From positions 3,906,001 through 3,970,000 of the forward strand of contig NZ_AUBJ02000001.1 of the NCBI RefSeq assembly GCF_000429185.2: a DNA stretch of 64,000 nt. The letters are read 5' to 3'. The translations under genes were made by a program, and so were the position numbers. Numbering within the stretch: position 1 is the first letter of the stretch; the number at the start of each line of letters is the position of its first letter. This document shows positions 1 to 8,810 of the stretch, piece after piece. The notes under the pieces were generated by a model. It ran no database searches, was not told the DNA's origin, and saw nothing but the letters and a program-made list of their open reading frames with translations. This DNA comes from Actinoalloteichus caeruleus DSM 43889. Lineage in GTDB: Bacteria > Actinomycetota > Actinomycetes > Mycobacteriales > Pseudonocardiaceae.

Positions 1-583
1 TTCCCAGCAGCGCGGCAACGGAAAGTGAAGAACCTGCCGACACATACCCCGCGCACCTGGGACTGAAGTCACCTTTCGGGGTGAGCGAAATTACCCGGCG
101 CTTCCTCGACACCGGATAACTCGCCCAATAGCTGCTAGTCCGGTCGGAGGGCGAATGCGGACCAGCAAGCGGACAGAATTGGCCGAACCGGCGAGCGTTA
201 CGCACAAGCCGTAACCGTTACGCAGACTGTTGATCACTTTTTGGTGAACAACAGCGGTCGGGCACGAAGAGCCGCCATTCCGGAAGACCGGTCACGCCCC
301 CGCCAGCCCCTGGGCCAGGAGCGCCACCGTGGGCCACGCGGCCCACCGCCAGAAGAGCCGCGACCGGACGGCCGGGGAGCGCCGGCCCCACCCGCGGCCC
401 TCACCCCCGCGCCGACCCGAGGAACCCGCCACAGCCCGTCGCCCGGGAGCCGCGGGGGCACACCCGGGCTGGCCGGACGTGGGGATCATCACACCGGCCA
501 CCGCGACCGGGGAGCGCGGCCAGCGGACAGGGGCCGGCCGACAGACGAAACGACCCCCCTGTCGCCAGGGGGGTCGTCCGATG
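1..583. other. Gene-free left end upstream of tRNA cluster
   Basis: I see no convincing gene here. The stretch is less GC-rich than its surroundings and holds several small symmetric elements. GGGACTGAAGTCAC at 59-72 resembles a DosR box. A direct repeat CGTTACGCA lies at 196-204 and 216-224, with GTAACcGTTAC between and overlapping at 211-221. A near-perfect inverted repeat at 228-253 has TGTTGATCAC and GTGAACAACA arms around a T-rich loop. It may carry the promoter of a gene to the left of the window. The part from 300 to 550 shows nothing I can interpret. Confidence 0.4.
551..576 (-). terminator. Hairpin terminator of tRNA-Arg
   Basis: Perfect 11-bp stem (CGACCCCCCTG with its complement) around a TCGC tetraloop. 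It lies 8 bases past the 3' end of the minus-strand tRNA-Arg. No long T run follows, which is usual for actinobacterial terminators. Confidence 0.75.
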
Positions 584-656
584 CGCGCCCGAAGGGATTC
601 GAACCCCTAACCTTCTGATCCGTAGTCAGATGCTCTATCCGTTGAGCTACGGGCGC
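584..656 (-). tRNA. tRNA-Arg(ACG)
   Basis: A 73-nt cloverleaf on the minus strand. The 7-bp acceptor stem GCGCCCG/CGGGCGC pairs perfectly. The T arm contains GGTTCGAATCC-like sequence, and the anticodon stem TCTGA/TCAGA encloses the loop CTACGGA, giving anticodon ACG, which after A34 deamination reads CGU/CGC/CGA. CCA is not encoded. It sits 37 bases downstream of tRNA-Ser(GCT) and is followed by a hairpin terminator, so the two are probably cotranscribed. Confidence 0.95.
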
Positions 657-693
657 TTGTTCAGTTGTGACCAGCCGTTTCCGGCCGGTGCTG

Positions 694-784
694 CGGAGGC
701 TCCGGGATTTGAACCCGGGAGGGGGCTTAAACCCCCAACCGCATTAGCAGTGCGGCGCCATAGACCAGACTAGGCGAAGCCTCC
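694..784 (-). tRNA. tRNA-Ser(GCT)
   Basis: A 91-nt class II tRNA with a long variable arm, as expected for serine. The acceptor stem is GGAGGCT/AGCCTCC. The anticodon stem CCGCA/TGCGG encloses the loop CTGCTAA, giving anticodon GCT (AGC/AGU codons). It lies between the end of the acetoacetyl-CoA synthetase gene and tRNA-Arg, all on the minus strand. Confidence 0.95.
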
Positions 785-854
785 CGGGACCTCGTTCGGT
801 CGCTCGCGGCATACATTACACAACCGGGTGGACCGGGGGCAAAACCGGGTCCCC

Positions 855-2909
855 CTAAACCTGTTTCCCCAGCTCAGGACCCTCGTCGACGAAGAAAGCA
901 CGCACCACGCCGTCGAGGGCGCCCGGGTTCGCCAGCGCCTCCCGGCTGACCGCCTCGCCCACCGGCACCCCGGCCAGGACGCGCTTGACGGGAACCTCGC
1001 ACTTCTTGCCGTTCAACGTCCTCGGCACCTCCCCCACCCGGAGGAACCTGTCCGGGACGTGGCGGGGCGACAGCGTCGACCGGAGCAGTGCCCGCGCACG
1101 GGCCACCACGGCCTCCTCCTCCGCCCCCGCCGCCAGCACCAGGAAGCACACCAGCTCCCCGTCCGGCCTCGCCGGACCGGCGTTGTCGATGACCAGTGAG
1201 TCCAGTACCTCGGGAAGGCTCTCCACGACGCGGTAGAACTCCGAGGTCCCCATCCGGACCCCGCCCCGGTTGAGCGTCGAGTCGCTGCGGCCGTGGATCA
1301 CGGCGGACCCCCGTGGGCTGAGGCGGACCCAGTCGCCGTGCCGCCACACACCGGGGAAGGCCTCGTAGTAGGCCTCCCGCATCCGAGCGCCGTCGGAGTC
1401 ACCCCAGAAGAAGACCGGCATCGAGGGCATGGGCCGCGTGACCACCAACTCGCCCACCTCGCCGACCACCGGGCGGCCGCTCTCGTCGTAGGCCTCCACC
1501 GCGGCTCCCAGCGCCCGGCAGGACAACTCCCCCACCCAGACCGGGACGGTGGGAGCGCTCGTCAGGAAGGCGGTGCAGACGTCGGTGCCACCGGACACGC
1601 TCGCGATCTGGACGTCGGCCCCGAGCTGCTCCGCCAGCCAACGGAAACCCTCCTCGCTGAGCGGAGCACCGGTCGAACCGACCGCCCGCACCCGCGACAG
1701 GTCGAGCCCGGAGAGGGTGACTCCCCCCTTCTGGCAGGAGTGGACGAACGGCGCGGAGATCCCCAGGTAGGTGACGCGGGTCGAGGCGGCCAACCGCCAC
1801 AACGCGTCGGGCTCCGGATGTGCCGGGCTACCGTCGTAGAGCACCACCGTGGCCCCCACCAGCAGGCCGGACACCAGGTAGTTCCACATCATCCAGCCGG
1901 TGGTGGTGAACCACAGGAACCGGTCACCCGGCCCGAGGTCGGCGTGCAGCGCCAACACCTTCAGGTGCTCCACGACGATGCCGCCGTGCCCGTGCACGAT
2001 CCCCTTGGGCAGCCCGGTCGTCCCCGAGGAGTACAGGACCCACAGCGGGTGGTCGAAGGGGACCGGCTCGAAGGCCAGCCGCGCGTTCGGGTGCGCTCGG
2101 AGCGCCTGGTCCCAGGGCACCGCCCGCACGCCGCCGATCGTGTCGGCCGAACCGATGCCCCCGGGGCTGGCGGTGGCCTCACCGAGGTAGTCGACCAGGA
2201 CGACGGTCCGCAGGGTGGGGAGCTGGCTCGCGAGCTCCTCGACCTTCCCCCGGATGTCGAACGAACGACCGCCGTACCGGTAGCCGTCGACCGCGAGGAG
2301 GACGACCGGCTCGATCTGCCGGAACCGGTCCACCGCCGCCGTCGTGCCGAAGTCCGGGGAGCAGGAGGACCACACGGCGCCGATGCTCGCGGTGGCCAGC
2401 AGGGCCACGAGGGCGTGCGGCGCGTTCGGCAGCAGGGCGACCACCCGGTCACCCCGGCCGACCCCCGCCGCCACGAGGAACGCCCGCAGGGCCGCCACCC
2501 GGGCGCGGAGCTCGTCGAAGGACCACTCCTCCCCGGCCCCGTCCTCCCGTCGGAACACGACGGCGAGGTCCGAGCCCGGCCGCCCCGCCAGCGCCTGCTC
2601 GGCGTAGTTCAGCGTCGCCCCGGGAAACCACCTCGGTTCCGACATGCCCCCACCGGCGAAGGCGGACGCGGGACGCCGGTGGAACCGGACTCCGAGGAAG
2701 TCGACCACCGCCGACCAGAAACCATCGAGGTCCGCCACCGACCACCGCCAGAGCGCCTCGTAGCCGGACGGCCCACTGGGCGGAGCGGAGCCGCCCAACG
2801 CCTCGGGACGGCGTTCGCGCACCCAGGTCTCGAACCGCTCCAGCGCGCTGCTCCCCGCCAGAGCGGGTGTCCACAGCACCTCGGGAGTGGCCGCCTCGTT
2901 GCCTGCCAT
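855..2909 (-). CDS. Acetoacetyl-CoA synthetase
   Basis: Activates acetoacetate to acetoacetyl-CoA through an acyl-adenylate, feeding ketone-body or polyhydroxybutyrate carbon into central metabolism. The 684-residue protein starts with the family LWTP motif near residue 12. The ATP-binding YSSGTTGLPKG loop is near residues 291-301, the hinge/motif region GRSDSTLNRGGVRMG lies in the C-terminal lobe, and the adenylation lysine sits in NGKKCEV near residue 635. I chose the ATG at 2909 because a GGAAG-type ribosome site precedes it and family members begin shortly before LWTP. A GTG at 2969 would add 20 atypical residues. The gene runs toward tRNA-Ser. Length and motifs separate it from acetyl-CoA synthetase. 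Confidence 0.93.
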   Translation of the reverse strand: MAGNEAATPEVLWTPALAGSSALERFETWVRERRPEALGGSAPPSGPSGYEALWRWSVADLDGFWSAVVDFLGVRFHRRPASAFAGGGMSEPRWFPGATLNYAEQALAGRPGSDLAVVFRREDGAGEEWSFDELRARVAALRAFLVAAGVGRGDRVVALLPNAPHALVALLATASIGAVWSSCSPDFGTTAAVDRFRQIEPVVLLAVDGYRYGGRSFDIRGKVEELASQLPTLRTVVLVDYLGEATASPGGIGSADTIGGVRAVPWDQALRAHPNARLAFEPVPFDHPLWVLYSSGTTGLPKGIVHGHGGIVVEHLKVLALHADLGPGDRFLWFTTTGWMMWNYLVSGLLVGATVVLYDGSPAHPEPDALWRLAASTRVTYLGISAPFVHSCQKGGVTLSGLDLSRVRAVGSTGAPLSEEGFRWLAEQLGADVQIASVSGGTDVCTAFLTSAPTVPVWVGELSCRALGAAVEAYDESGRPVVGEVGELVVTRPMPSMPVFFWGDSDGARMREAYYEAFPGVWRHGDWVRLSPRGSAVIHGRSDSTLNRGGVRMGTSEFYRVVESLPEVLDSLVIDNAGPARPDGELVCFLVLAAGAEEEAVVARARALLRSTLSPRHVPDRFLRVGEVPRTLNGKKCEVPVKRVLAGVPVGEAVSREALANPGALDGVVRAFFVDEGPELGKQV

Positions 2910-3015
2910 ACCTCGCTTCCTAGCCCAATCCGAGGCGTTCGCCAAGGGGCCGCTCGGGGGTAGGGGCACCGGGGAGTGACGGGATGGGTACCGCGCCGGG
3001 GCTTGGAGGGGGAGG

Positions 3016-3669
3016 TCAGCGCAGGTGCGCGTCGAACCAGGTCAAGGTGCGCTGCCACGCCTCGGACGCCGCGACCCCGTCCTGGTCGAACCGGTGTTCG
3101 GACTCCGGGTAGGTGACCACGTTCGCCACGGCGGAGGCGCTGTCCACCGCGTCGCGGAGCCGCACCAGGCCCTGGTCCGACTCGTCGTCACTCCCGTAGA
3201 GCGCGAGCCAGGGGCAGCTCAGCTCCGAGACGAGCTCGACGAGGGAGCGGCCGTCGTCCTCGTCGGGAAGGGTGACGGCGTCCGGCGCGACGCTCACGAC
3301 CGCTCCCAGGCTCCGCTGCGTCGCCACCCGCAGCGCGGCCGTACCCCCGGCGCCGAAACCCAGCAACCCGAGTTGGTCGTCGCGCACCCCCCGGTCGACC
3401 AGCCAGACGCAGGCGGCGTCGGTGTCGGCGAGCAGCTGGTCACCCGTGCCGCCGTCGTGACCGCTCCGGTCTTCCCCCAGGTGCGGAGCCGCCACCAGCC
3501 ACCCCTCCGCGGCCAGACCGACGGCGAGCTCGCGGAGCTGGTCGACGACCCCGCGTCTGCCGTGCAGGAGCACCAGGCCCCCGCGCACGGTGTTCTCGGG
3601 TTCCGCGACGGTCACCGTCAACTCCCTGCCGTCCGTGAGCGGAACTGTCTCGGTGCGGGTCTGCGTCAT
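3016..3669 (-). CDS. Dienelactone-hydrolase-like protein lacking the nucleophile
   Basis: A 217-residue alpha/beta-hydrolase of the dienelactone hydrolase family. The core strand and elbow are recognisable, and so are the acid (GSDDESD, Asp161/162) and the histidine (SEHRF, His192). The nucleophile elbow, normally G-x-C-x-G-G or G-x-S-x-G-G, reads GFGAGG with Gly106 in the catalytic position; the codon is GGC. The protein may therefore be inactive as a hydrolase, or work by another mechanism. ATG at 3669 is preceded by GGAAG. It lies 106 bases upstream of acetoacetyl-CoA synthetase on the same strand. Substrate unknown. Confidence 0.8.
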   Translation of the reverse strand: MTQTRTETVPLTDGRELTVTVAEPENTVRGGLVLLHGRRGVVDQLRELAVGLAAEGWLVAAPHLGEDRSGHDGGTGDQLLADTDAACVWLVDRGVRDDQLGLLGFGAGGTAALRVATQRSLGAVVSVAPDAVTLPDEDDGRSLVELVSELSCPWLALYGSDDESDQGLVRLRDAVDSASAVANVVTYPESEHRFDQDGVAASEAWQRTLTWFDAHLR

Positions 3670-3882
3670 GGCTTCCAGCCAACCACGGCGGAGTGAACCC
3701 TCGTCAACACCAGGGTGCGGAGAGCGACAGAACAGGTTTACGCGGCTGGTGCAGTGACAACCGTCTCGTCTCCTGGGCATGATCCAGGGACGACATCGAC
3801 GGGTACGGGAACCGGGCACTGGCCAGGGCACCCGTTCGAGTAATAGCGTGACACGGTTGGGCTAGCTGCGGAGGATTCGCGG

Positions 3883-4953
3883 ATGACCGTACGGACGAGG
3901 GCTGACCTGGCCGACCTCCCGAACTACGTTCCGGGGCGCTCGGTGCCGGGGGCCGTCAAGTTGGCGAGCAACGAGGTCCCCGGCGGGCCCCTCCCCAGCG
4001 TGATCGAGGCGATCGCCTCCGCGTCGACACAGGTCAACAGGTACCCGGACAGCGGAGCTTCGCTGCTGGTCGACACGTTGTCCCGCCACCTGGACGTCGA
4101 GGCGGACCACCTCGCGATCGGCTGCGGGTCCGTGTCGCTGTGCCAGCAGCTGGTCCAGGCGACCTGCCAGGACGGCGACGAGGTCGTCTTCCCCTGGCGG
4201 TCCTTCGAGGCCTACCCGATCATCGTCCAGGTCGTGGGCGCGAGACAGGTACGAGTGCCACTTACGGAGAGTCACCGACTCAATCTCGCCGCCCTCGCCC
4301 AGGCGATCACGCCAGCCACCCGGTTGGTGTTCCTCTGCAACCCCAACAACCCGACCGGCACCCCCCTCGGCCGTGAGGAGATCGAGGACTTCCTGGACCG
4401 GGTCCCCGAACACGTCCTCGTCGTGCTCGACGAGGCCTACCGGGAGTTCGTCACCGATCCCGGAATACCGGACGGCATCGAGGTGGCGAGGCGACGCTTC
4501 GAGGCCGGGCGCGACAACGTGGCCGTGCTCCGGACCTTCTCCAAGGCCTACGGGCTCGCAGGTCTCCGGGTCGGCTACTGCTACGCGACCCCGTCGGTGG
4601 CGCAGGCCTTACGGAAGGTCTACCTCCCGTTCAGCGTGAACGCCGTCGCCCAGGCCGCCGCGGTCGCCTCCCTGGAGGCACGGGACGAGCTGCTCGTGCG
4701 GTGCGCCGAGATCTCCAGGGAGCGCGAACGGGTCCGCGACGGGCTGCTGGACCTGGGCTACGAGATCCCGCCCAGCCAGGCCAACTTCGTCTGGCTCCCG
4801 CTCGGCGAGGACACCGCGGCCTTCACCGAGCACTGCCTGGACCACAAGATCATCGTTCGGGGGTTCCCGGGCGAGGGAGTCAGGGTGACCATCGGCGACC
4901 GGGAGGAGAACGACCTCTTCCTGGTCGCGGCGACGAGCTACCTGGAGCACTGA
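3883..4953 (+). CDS. pat: Aromatic amino acid / histidinol-phosphate aminotransferase
   Basis: PLP-dependent fold-type I transaminase of the HisC/Pat family. It transaminates phenylpyruvate or hydroxyphenylpyruvate, or histidinol phosphate, in the cytoplasm. The 356-residue protein has the expected length. CNPNNPTG is the PLP/substrate loop and TFSKAYGLAGLRVGY carries the Schiff-base lysine at residue 221. A GGAGG site 8 bases before ATG supports the start. The single-copy M. tuberculosis relative near the galactan genes is Rv3772 (hisC2/pat), so position favours Pat over the histidine-operon HisC. Exact substrate preference cannot be read from sequence. Confidence 0.88.
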   Translation: MTVRTRADLADLPNYVPGRSVPGAVKLASNEVPGGPLPSVIEAIASASTQVNRYPDSGASLLVDTLSRHLDVEADHLAIGCGSVSLCQQLVQATCQDGDEVVFPWRSFEAYPIIVQVVGARQVRVPLTESHRLNLAALAQAITPATRLVFLCNPNNPTGTPLGREEIEDFLDRVPEHVLVVLDEAYREFVTDPGIPDGIEVARRRFEAGRDNVAVLRTFSKAYGLAGLRVGYCYATPSVAQALRKVYLPFSVNAVAQAAAVASLEARDELLVRCAEISRERERVRDGLLDLGYEIPPSQANFVWLPLGEDTAAFTEHCLDHKIIVRGFPGEGVRVTIGDREENDLFLVAATSYLEH

Positions 4954-5042
4954 CCGCCGGGGCGGACCGGCCGCCGGCACCGCACCAACGGGGTACCGGC
5001 GAGTCCGTCGTGGCCCCGCGGCGGCTGGCCCACCCGACGTCC

Positions 5043-5429
5043 TCAGTCCGCGAGCAGGCAGAACTCGTTGCCCTCCGGGTCCGCGAACACCAGGAGGTCG
5101 TCGGCCTCCCGGACGAGGACCGCGCCGAGTCCCAGCAGGCGGTCGCGTTCGGAAGCGAGGTCCTCCGCCCAGAGGTCGAGGTGGACGCGGTTCTTGACGA
5201 CCTTGGGTTCGGGTACTCGTTGGCAGAAGACGCGGGGGGCGCCCGGTTCCGCCGGTTCCACGAGGACCAGCGGGTCGTCCTCCGGGTCCTCGATCCCCTC
5301 CGCCCGCAACCGGGTCAGCTCGGCCTCGTCGTAGGGAGCGACCTCGTACCCGGTCAGCGCCGCGGCCCAGAACCGGGCGAGGGAGGCGGGGTGGCGGCAG
5401 TCGAACACGATGTCGCGGAGAAGGGCCAC
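5043..5429 (-). CDS. VOC-fold (glyoxalase-like) protein
   Basis: A 128-residue single-domain protein with the paired beta-alpha-beta-beta-beta modules of the vicinal oxygen chelate superfamily. Signs include DCRHPASLARFW at the start, VHLDLWAEDL in the middle, and DPEGNEFCLL at the end. It resembles the actinobacterial Glyoxalase_6 group, whose members are mostly uncharacterised and include resistance proteins and small-molecule binders. It is convergent with the aminotransferase and stands alone. Substrate not predictable. Confidence 0.8.
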   Translation of the reverse strand: MALLRDIVFDCRHPASLARFWAAALTGYEVAPYDEAELTRLRAEGIEDPEDDPLVLVEPAEPGAPRVFCQRVPEPKVVKNRVHLDLWAEDLASERDRLLGLGAVLVREADDLLVFADPEGNEFCLLAD

Positions 5430-5550
5430 GGGAGGACCTTAGGCGCACGCCCCGGCTGGGCGGGAATGGTTTTCCCGGGCCCACTGGGGAGGGAGCGGTG
5501 GCTCACGCGGCGAGGACGTGGGAGGCGGCCAGGGGCCGACTCATCCGGGT

Positions 5551-5580
5551 GGTGGTCCTCCCGGCTCGGGGAAGACCACC
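5551..5580 (-). terminator. Hairpin terminator of tRNA-Ser(TGA)
   Basis: GGTGGTC and GACCACC form a 7-bp stem. It continues, after a single mismatch, into TCCC/GGGA with a six-base loop. The hairpin begins 13 bases beyond the 3' end of the minus-strand tRNA-Ser. Confidence 0.65.
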
Positions 5581-5592
5581 CCACCACCGCGG

Positions 5593-5679
5593 CGGAAGCG
5601 GAGGGATTTGAACCCCCGGACCCTGTGACAGGTCTCCCGCTTTCAAGGCGGGTGCATTCGGCCGCTCTGCCACGCTTCC
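5593..5679 (-). tRNA. tRNA-Ser(TGA)
   Basis: An 87-nt class II tRNA on the minus strand. The acceptor stem GGAAGCG/CGCTTCC is perfect. The anticodon stem CCCGC/GCGGG encloses the loop CTTGAAA, giving anticodon TGA (UCA codons). The variable arm is long and the T loop is TTCAAAT. It is separate from the tRNA pair at 0.6 kb. Confidence 0.95.
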
Positions 5680-5713
5680 TCGTGCCCCAGCCTAGACGGC
5701 GCCTCGCGCCAGA

Positions 5714-6190
5714 TCAGAGCTCCCCACCGAAATGGTCGGTGATCCGGGTGAACACCTTGCCCAGGACGGCCTGCTCCTCCTCGTCGAGGAGGTCGATCAG
5801 GTGGGCCCGCACGCCCGCGACGTGTGTCGGCGCGGCACTGCGCAGCAGGTCCATGCCCTGGTCGGTGAGCACCGCGAAGACGCCTCGACCGTCGCTTGGG
5901 CACTCCATGCGGCGGACGAGCCCGGCGTTCTCCATCCGGTTGATCTGGTGCGACACCCGGCTCTTCGACGAGGCGACCTCCCCGGCGAGCTGGCTCATCC
6001 GCATGCGGCGGTCCGGGCTCTGCGAGAGCCTGACCAGGATCTCGTAGTCGGGAAGCGTGATGTCCCGCGCTTCCTGGAGTTCCCGGTTCAGCTGGTAGGC
6101 CAACAGGGAGCTGCCGACGAAGTAGGCCCGCCACGCCCGTTCCTGCTCGCTGCTCAACCACCTGGGCTCGACCCGCGTTCCTGCGTCCAC
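5714..6190 (-). CDS. MarR-family transcriptional regulator
   Basis: A 158-residue winged-helix regulator. The DNA-binding part spans LPDYEILVRLSQSPDRRMRM through SSKSRVSHQINRMENAGLVRR, with the wing SDGRGVFAVLTDQG, then a C-terminal dimerisation helix. The start is a GTG immediately behind AGGTGG. The start region overlaps an ACCTAGGT palindrome at 6193-6200 beside an AT-rich TAACCT stretch, compatible with autoregulation, though this is inferred. No obvious target gene adjoins it; the secreted peptidase upstream on the same strand is 140 bases away. Confidence 0.88.
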   Translation of the reverse strand: MDAGTRVEPRWLSSEQERAWRAYFVGSSLLAYQLNRELQEARDITLPDYEILVRLSQSPDRRMRMSQLAGEVASSKSRVSHQINRMENAGLVRRMECPSDGRGVFAVLTDQGMDLLRSAAPTHVAGVRAHLIDLLDEEEQAVLGKVFTRITDHFGGEL

Positions 6191-6329
6191 CCACCTAGGT
6201 TATTGGCTTCGACAGGGCGAACCGCCGGTTCCGTTCAGGCTCGCGCCGAATACACCCGGTGGTCGTAACAGTGTTGTGCCAGTGTCACTCCACCGGATGG
6301 TGAGCCGTCTCCTCCTCCGGAGGGGGAGG

Positions 6330-7874
6330 TCACCGCGACGCCAGCCGTCCCGTCCTCGGCAGCATCGGAGCGCCGTCCGCCAGCTGACCCGGCTCGGCGG
6401 CCTGACGCCGCGAGCCGGGCTCCCCGTTCACCTCCCGGGTGCTGAGCCCGTAGGCGGTGGCGACGTGGGCCGCCGTGCGGGCGTTGACCAGCAGGGCTCG
6501 GCGGTCGACGTTGTCGAGGTCGTCCTCGGGCTGGTGGTAGTGGGGGTCGTAGGCGTCCCCCGCCGTTCCGCCCCACTTCGCGGCCTGCTCCTCCGTCATC
6601 TCACCCTCGGCCCCGGTGAACAGCCCACCGGCCGGGATGCCCACCGCCACGAACTCCCGGTAGTCGGACCGGCCGTCGAACGCGGTGCCCTCGGCCTCGA
6701 TCCCCTGTGCGGCGAGGTGGTCGACGAGTGCCCGCTCGATCTGGGCTGATCCGTGGGGTCCTGGCTCGGAGGAGCCGTCGGAACCGTCCCCGTCGTACAC
6801 GAAGTAGCCGGGGTTGGGTGAGCCGATCATGTCGAGGTTCAGGTAGAGGGCGATGTCGAGCTGCTGCTCGGCGTCCAGCGACCGGACGTACTGGGTGGAA
6901 CCGTGCAGCCCCAGCTCCTCCGCTCCCCACCAGGCGAACCGGATCGCGTTGTTCACTTCGGGGGCGGCGCCCAGCCGCAGCGCCGTCTCCAGCAGCGCCG
7001 CGCTTCCGGTGCCGTTGTCGCTGATGCCGGCGTACACGGCGTCGAGGTGGGCACCGACGACGACCACGTTGTCGGTGCGCCCGGTGCTGGTCTGGGCGAG
7101 GACGTTCCGGCTGGTGTCGACGGTCGCCTCCCCGAGGAGTTCCAGCGTGGCCGGCGTCCCGGCGGCGTCGAACAGGGCGTCCCCGTCGGCAGGGTCGAGG
7201 CCGGCCACCGGGATGACGCCTGCGTCGGCGTCTCCCAGGGTGCCGTGCACCGGGCCCTCGGTGTTGTTGACCACGAGCAACGCGGCCGCGCCGGCATCGG
7301 CGGCCAGCCGTCCCTTCTCGGCGAAGGCGCACTCGCCGCGTCGGGCCACGGCGATCGCTCCGGTGACGTCCACCCCGACGAAGTCGGCCGCATCGCATCC
7401 GAGTTCACCCTCGGGTGGTAGCGGTACGAGGGGGCCGTCGAGCCCGCCCGCCGGCGTCGACGGCGAGTAGGTGAACATCTGGACGTCCAGCTCGGCCCCG
7501 GAGACGAGCAGCCGTTCGGCGTCGATCGTGAACCGTTCGTACTCGAACTCCGGAGTGGTGACGTCGAACCCAGCCTCCTCCAACCGGGCGACGACGTAGT
7601 CGACGCTCGCGTCGTAGCCGGGCTCACCGGCGGCGCGGGTCCCGCCGTGCCGGTCGGAGATGCGCTGGAAGGCGACGAGGTGCCGGTTGAGCCCGGTGAG
7701 CTCGATCGCCGAGGCGACCCGCTCGGGGAGAGCAGCCCTCGGTGCGCCGGTCGCCCCGCCGGTGACCGGCTCGGTGTCGGCCACCGCGGGCAGGCCCACG
7801 ACGGCCAGGCTCGCGGCCGCGGCGAGCCCGACGCCAGTCGTGGTGATCCGCCGCCGGGACGAGGACGTGGTCAT
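6330..7874 (-). CDS. Secreted M28-family aminopeptidase with PA domain
   Basis: A 514-residue exported zinc peptidase. An N-terminal signal (SRRR then a hydrophobic run, cleavage likely after AVA at residue 32) targets it outside; a twin-arginine route is possible but the motif is not canonical. A protease-associated domain covers about residues 130-250. The catalytic domain shows the five co-catalytic zinc ligands and base: His276 (GAHLD), Asp286 (SDNGTG), Glu319/320 (EELG), Asp348 (LNLDMIG) and His447 (YHQPEDD). A perfect GGGAGG site precedes ATG. It resembles actinomycete extracellular leucine aminopeptidases. There is no lipobox, unlike mycobacterial LpqL. Confidence 0.9.
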   Translation of the reverse strand: MTTSSSRRRITTTGVGLAAAASLAVVGLPAVADTEPVTGGATGAPRAALPERVASAIELTGLNRHLVAFQRISDRHGGTRAAGEPGYDASVDYVVARLEEAGFDVTTPEFEYERFTIDAERLLVSGAELDVQMFTYSPSTPAGGLDGPLVPLPPEGELGCDAADFVGVDVTGAIAVARRGECAFAEKGRLAADAGAAALLVVNNTEGPVHGTLGDADAGVIPVAGLDPADGDALFDAAGTPATLELLGEATVDTSRNVLAQTSTGRTDNVVVVGAHLDAVYAGISDNGTGSAALLETALRLGAAPEVNNAIRFAWWGAEELGLHGSTQYVRSLDAEQQLDIALYLNLDMIGSPNPGYFVYDGDGSDGSSEPGPHGSAQIERALVDHLAAQGIEAEGTAFDGRSDYREFVAVGIPAGGLFTGAEGEMTEEQAAKWGGTAGDAYDPHYHQPEDDLDNVDRRALLVNARTAAHVATAYGLSTREVNGEPGSRRQAAEPGQLADGAPMLPRTGRLASR

Positions 7875-8028
7875 GGTGCCTCCCAGGGAACGGGCACGGG
7901 CGGCTCCGGTCAGCCGGCCCCGCCGAGGGCTGGTGGCGGGTGTGCCGCCGCCCGGCCGCTGGCCACATGTGCGGGGAACCCGTGCCGACGAAGGTACCTC
8001 CCCTCGCGCACCCAGGGGATTCGAATCG

Positions 8029-8691
8029 TCACCCTGAGTGCTCCCAGCCGGTGAAGAAGTCGCGGCAGCGGTCCAGGCCGGCGACCTGGACGCGCCACTC
8101 GGGGCGGTGCGCGTCGAAGCCCTCCGCGCTCACGACGAACCGGCGGATCGTGGCGAGCTCACCCCGTCGCTCGACCTCCTGGGTCCCGTCCTCCCGGTAC
8201 CCGAGGCGACGGCTGACCGCCGCCGAGACGGGGTTGTCCTCGAAGGCCCCGGTCCTGGCCAACCGGGCGCCGAGGTGGTCGAAGGCGAAGGACAGCACGG
8301 CGGCCCGTGCCTCGGTGCCCAGTCCACGGCCCTGGTGGCGGATCCCCAGCCAGGACCCGCTGACCACGGTCCGCACCACGGGGAAGTTCGCCGCCGCCAG
8401 CTGCTGCACTCCGACCACCGTTCCGTTCAGGCGGACGAGGAAGTTGATGGCCCAGGTGGTGGGGGTGACCTCGGCGCGTTGCCGCCAGTGGAACCGGACC
8501 GTGTTGACGCCCAGTTCGTGCGCGGGCACATCGGTCCAGGGCGTGGTGAAGGGCATTCGCTCGGGTGGGTGGATGCCCTGCCGCGCGAGTTCCACCAGTT
8601 CCCGCAGTCCCTCGTCGTCGTCCGGCCGGAGTTCGAGCCGGGGAGAGGTGAGGGCGAGGTCGCCCAAGGGCCAGGGGTTCTCTGTCGACAT
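8029..8691 (-). CDS. GNAT-family N-acetyltransferase
   Basis: A 220-residue acetyltransferase of the RimJ/RimL-like GNAT group, using acetyl-CoA to modify an amine. The acetyl-CoA pyrophosphate loop is IRHQGRGLGTEARAAV near residue 120, followed by ARTGAFEDNPVSAAVSRRLGY, typical of motif B. The start has a good GGAAGG site. It is transcribed divergently from the quinone oxidoreductase. The acceptor substrate cannot be inferred. Confidence 0.87.
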   Translation of the reverse strand: MSTENPWPLGDLALTSPRLELRPDDDEGLRELVELARQGIHPPERMPFTTPWTDVPAHELGVNTVRFHWRQRAEVTPTTWAINFLVRLNGTVVGVQQLAAANFPVVRTVVSGSWLGIRHQGRGLGTEARAAVLSFAFDHLGARLARTGAFEDNPVSAAVSRRLGYREDGTQEVERRGELATIRRFVVSAEGFDAHRPEWRVQVAGLDRCRDFFTGWEHSG

Positions 8692-8810
8692 CGCACCATC
8701 CTTCCCGAGCCCGCGACCGCCCGGAACTCCTTCGCCGCTCAGCTCGTGATGCTGGACGACGCGCCGCCGTCAGCGCTGACGCGGACCCTCGGTGGCCGTA
8801 CGGTTCTGTC

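Noticed and set aside
584-784. Integrated element at the tRNA genes
   Set aside because: No integrase, no duplicated tRNA 3' end, and flanking genes are ordinary chromosomal ones.
8008-8035. tRNA T-arm-like sequence GGGGATTCGAATCG
   Set aside because: No acceptor, D or anticodon arms can be built around it.
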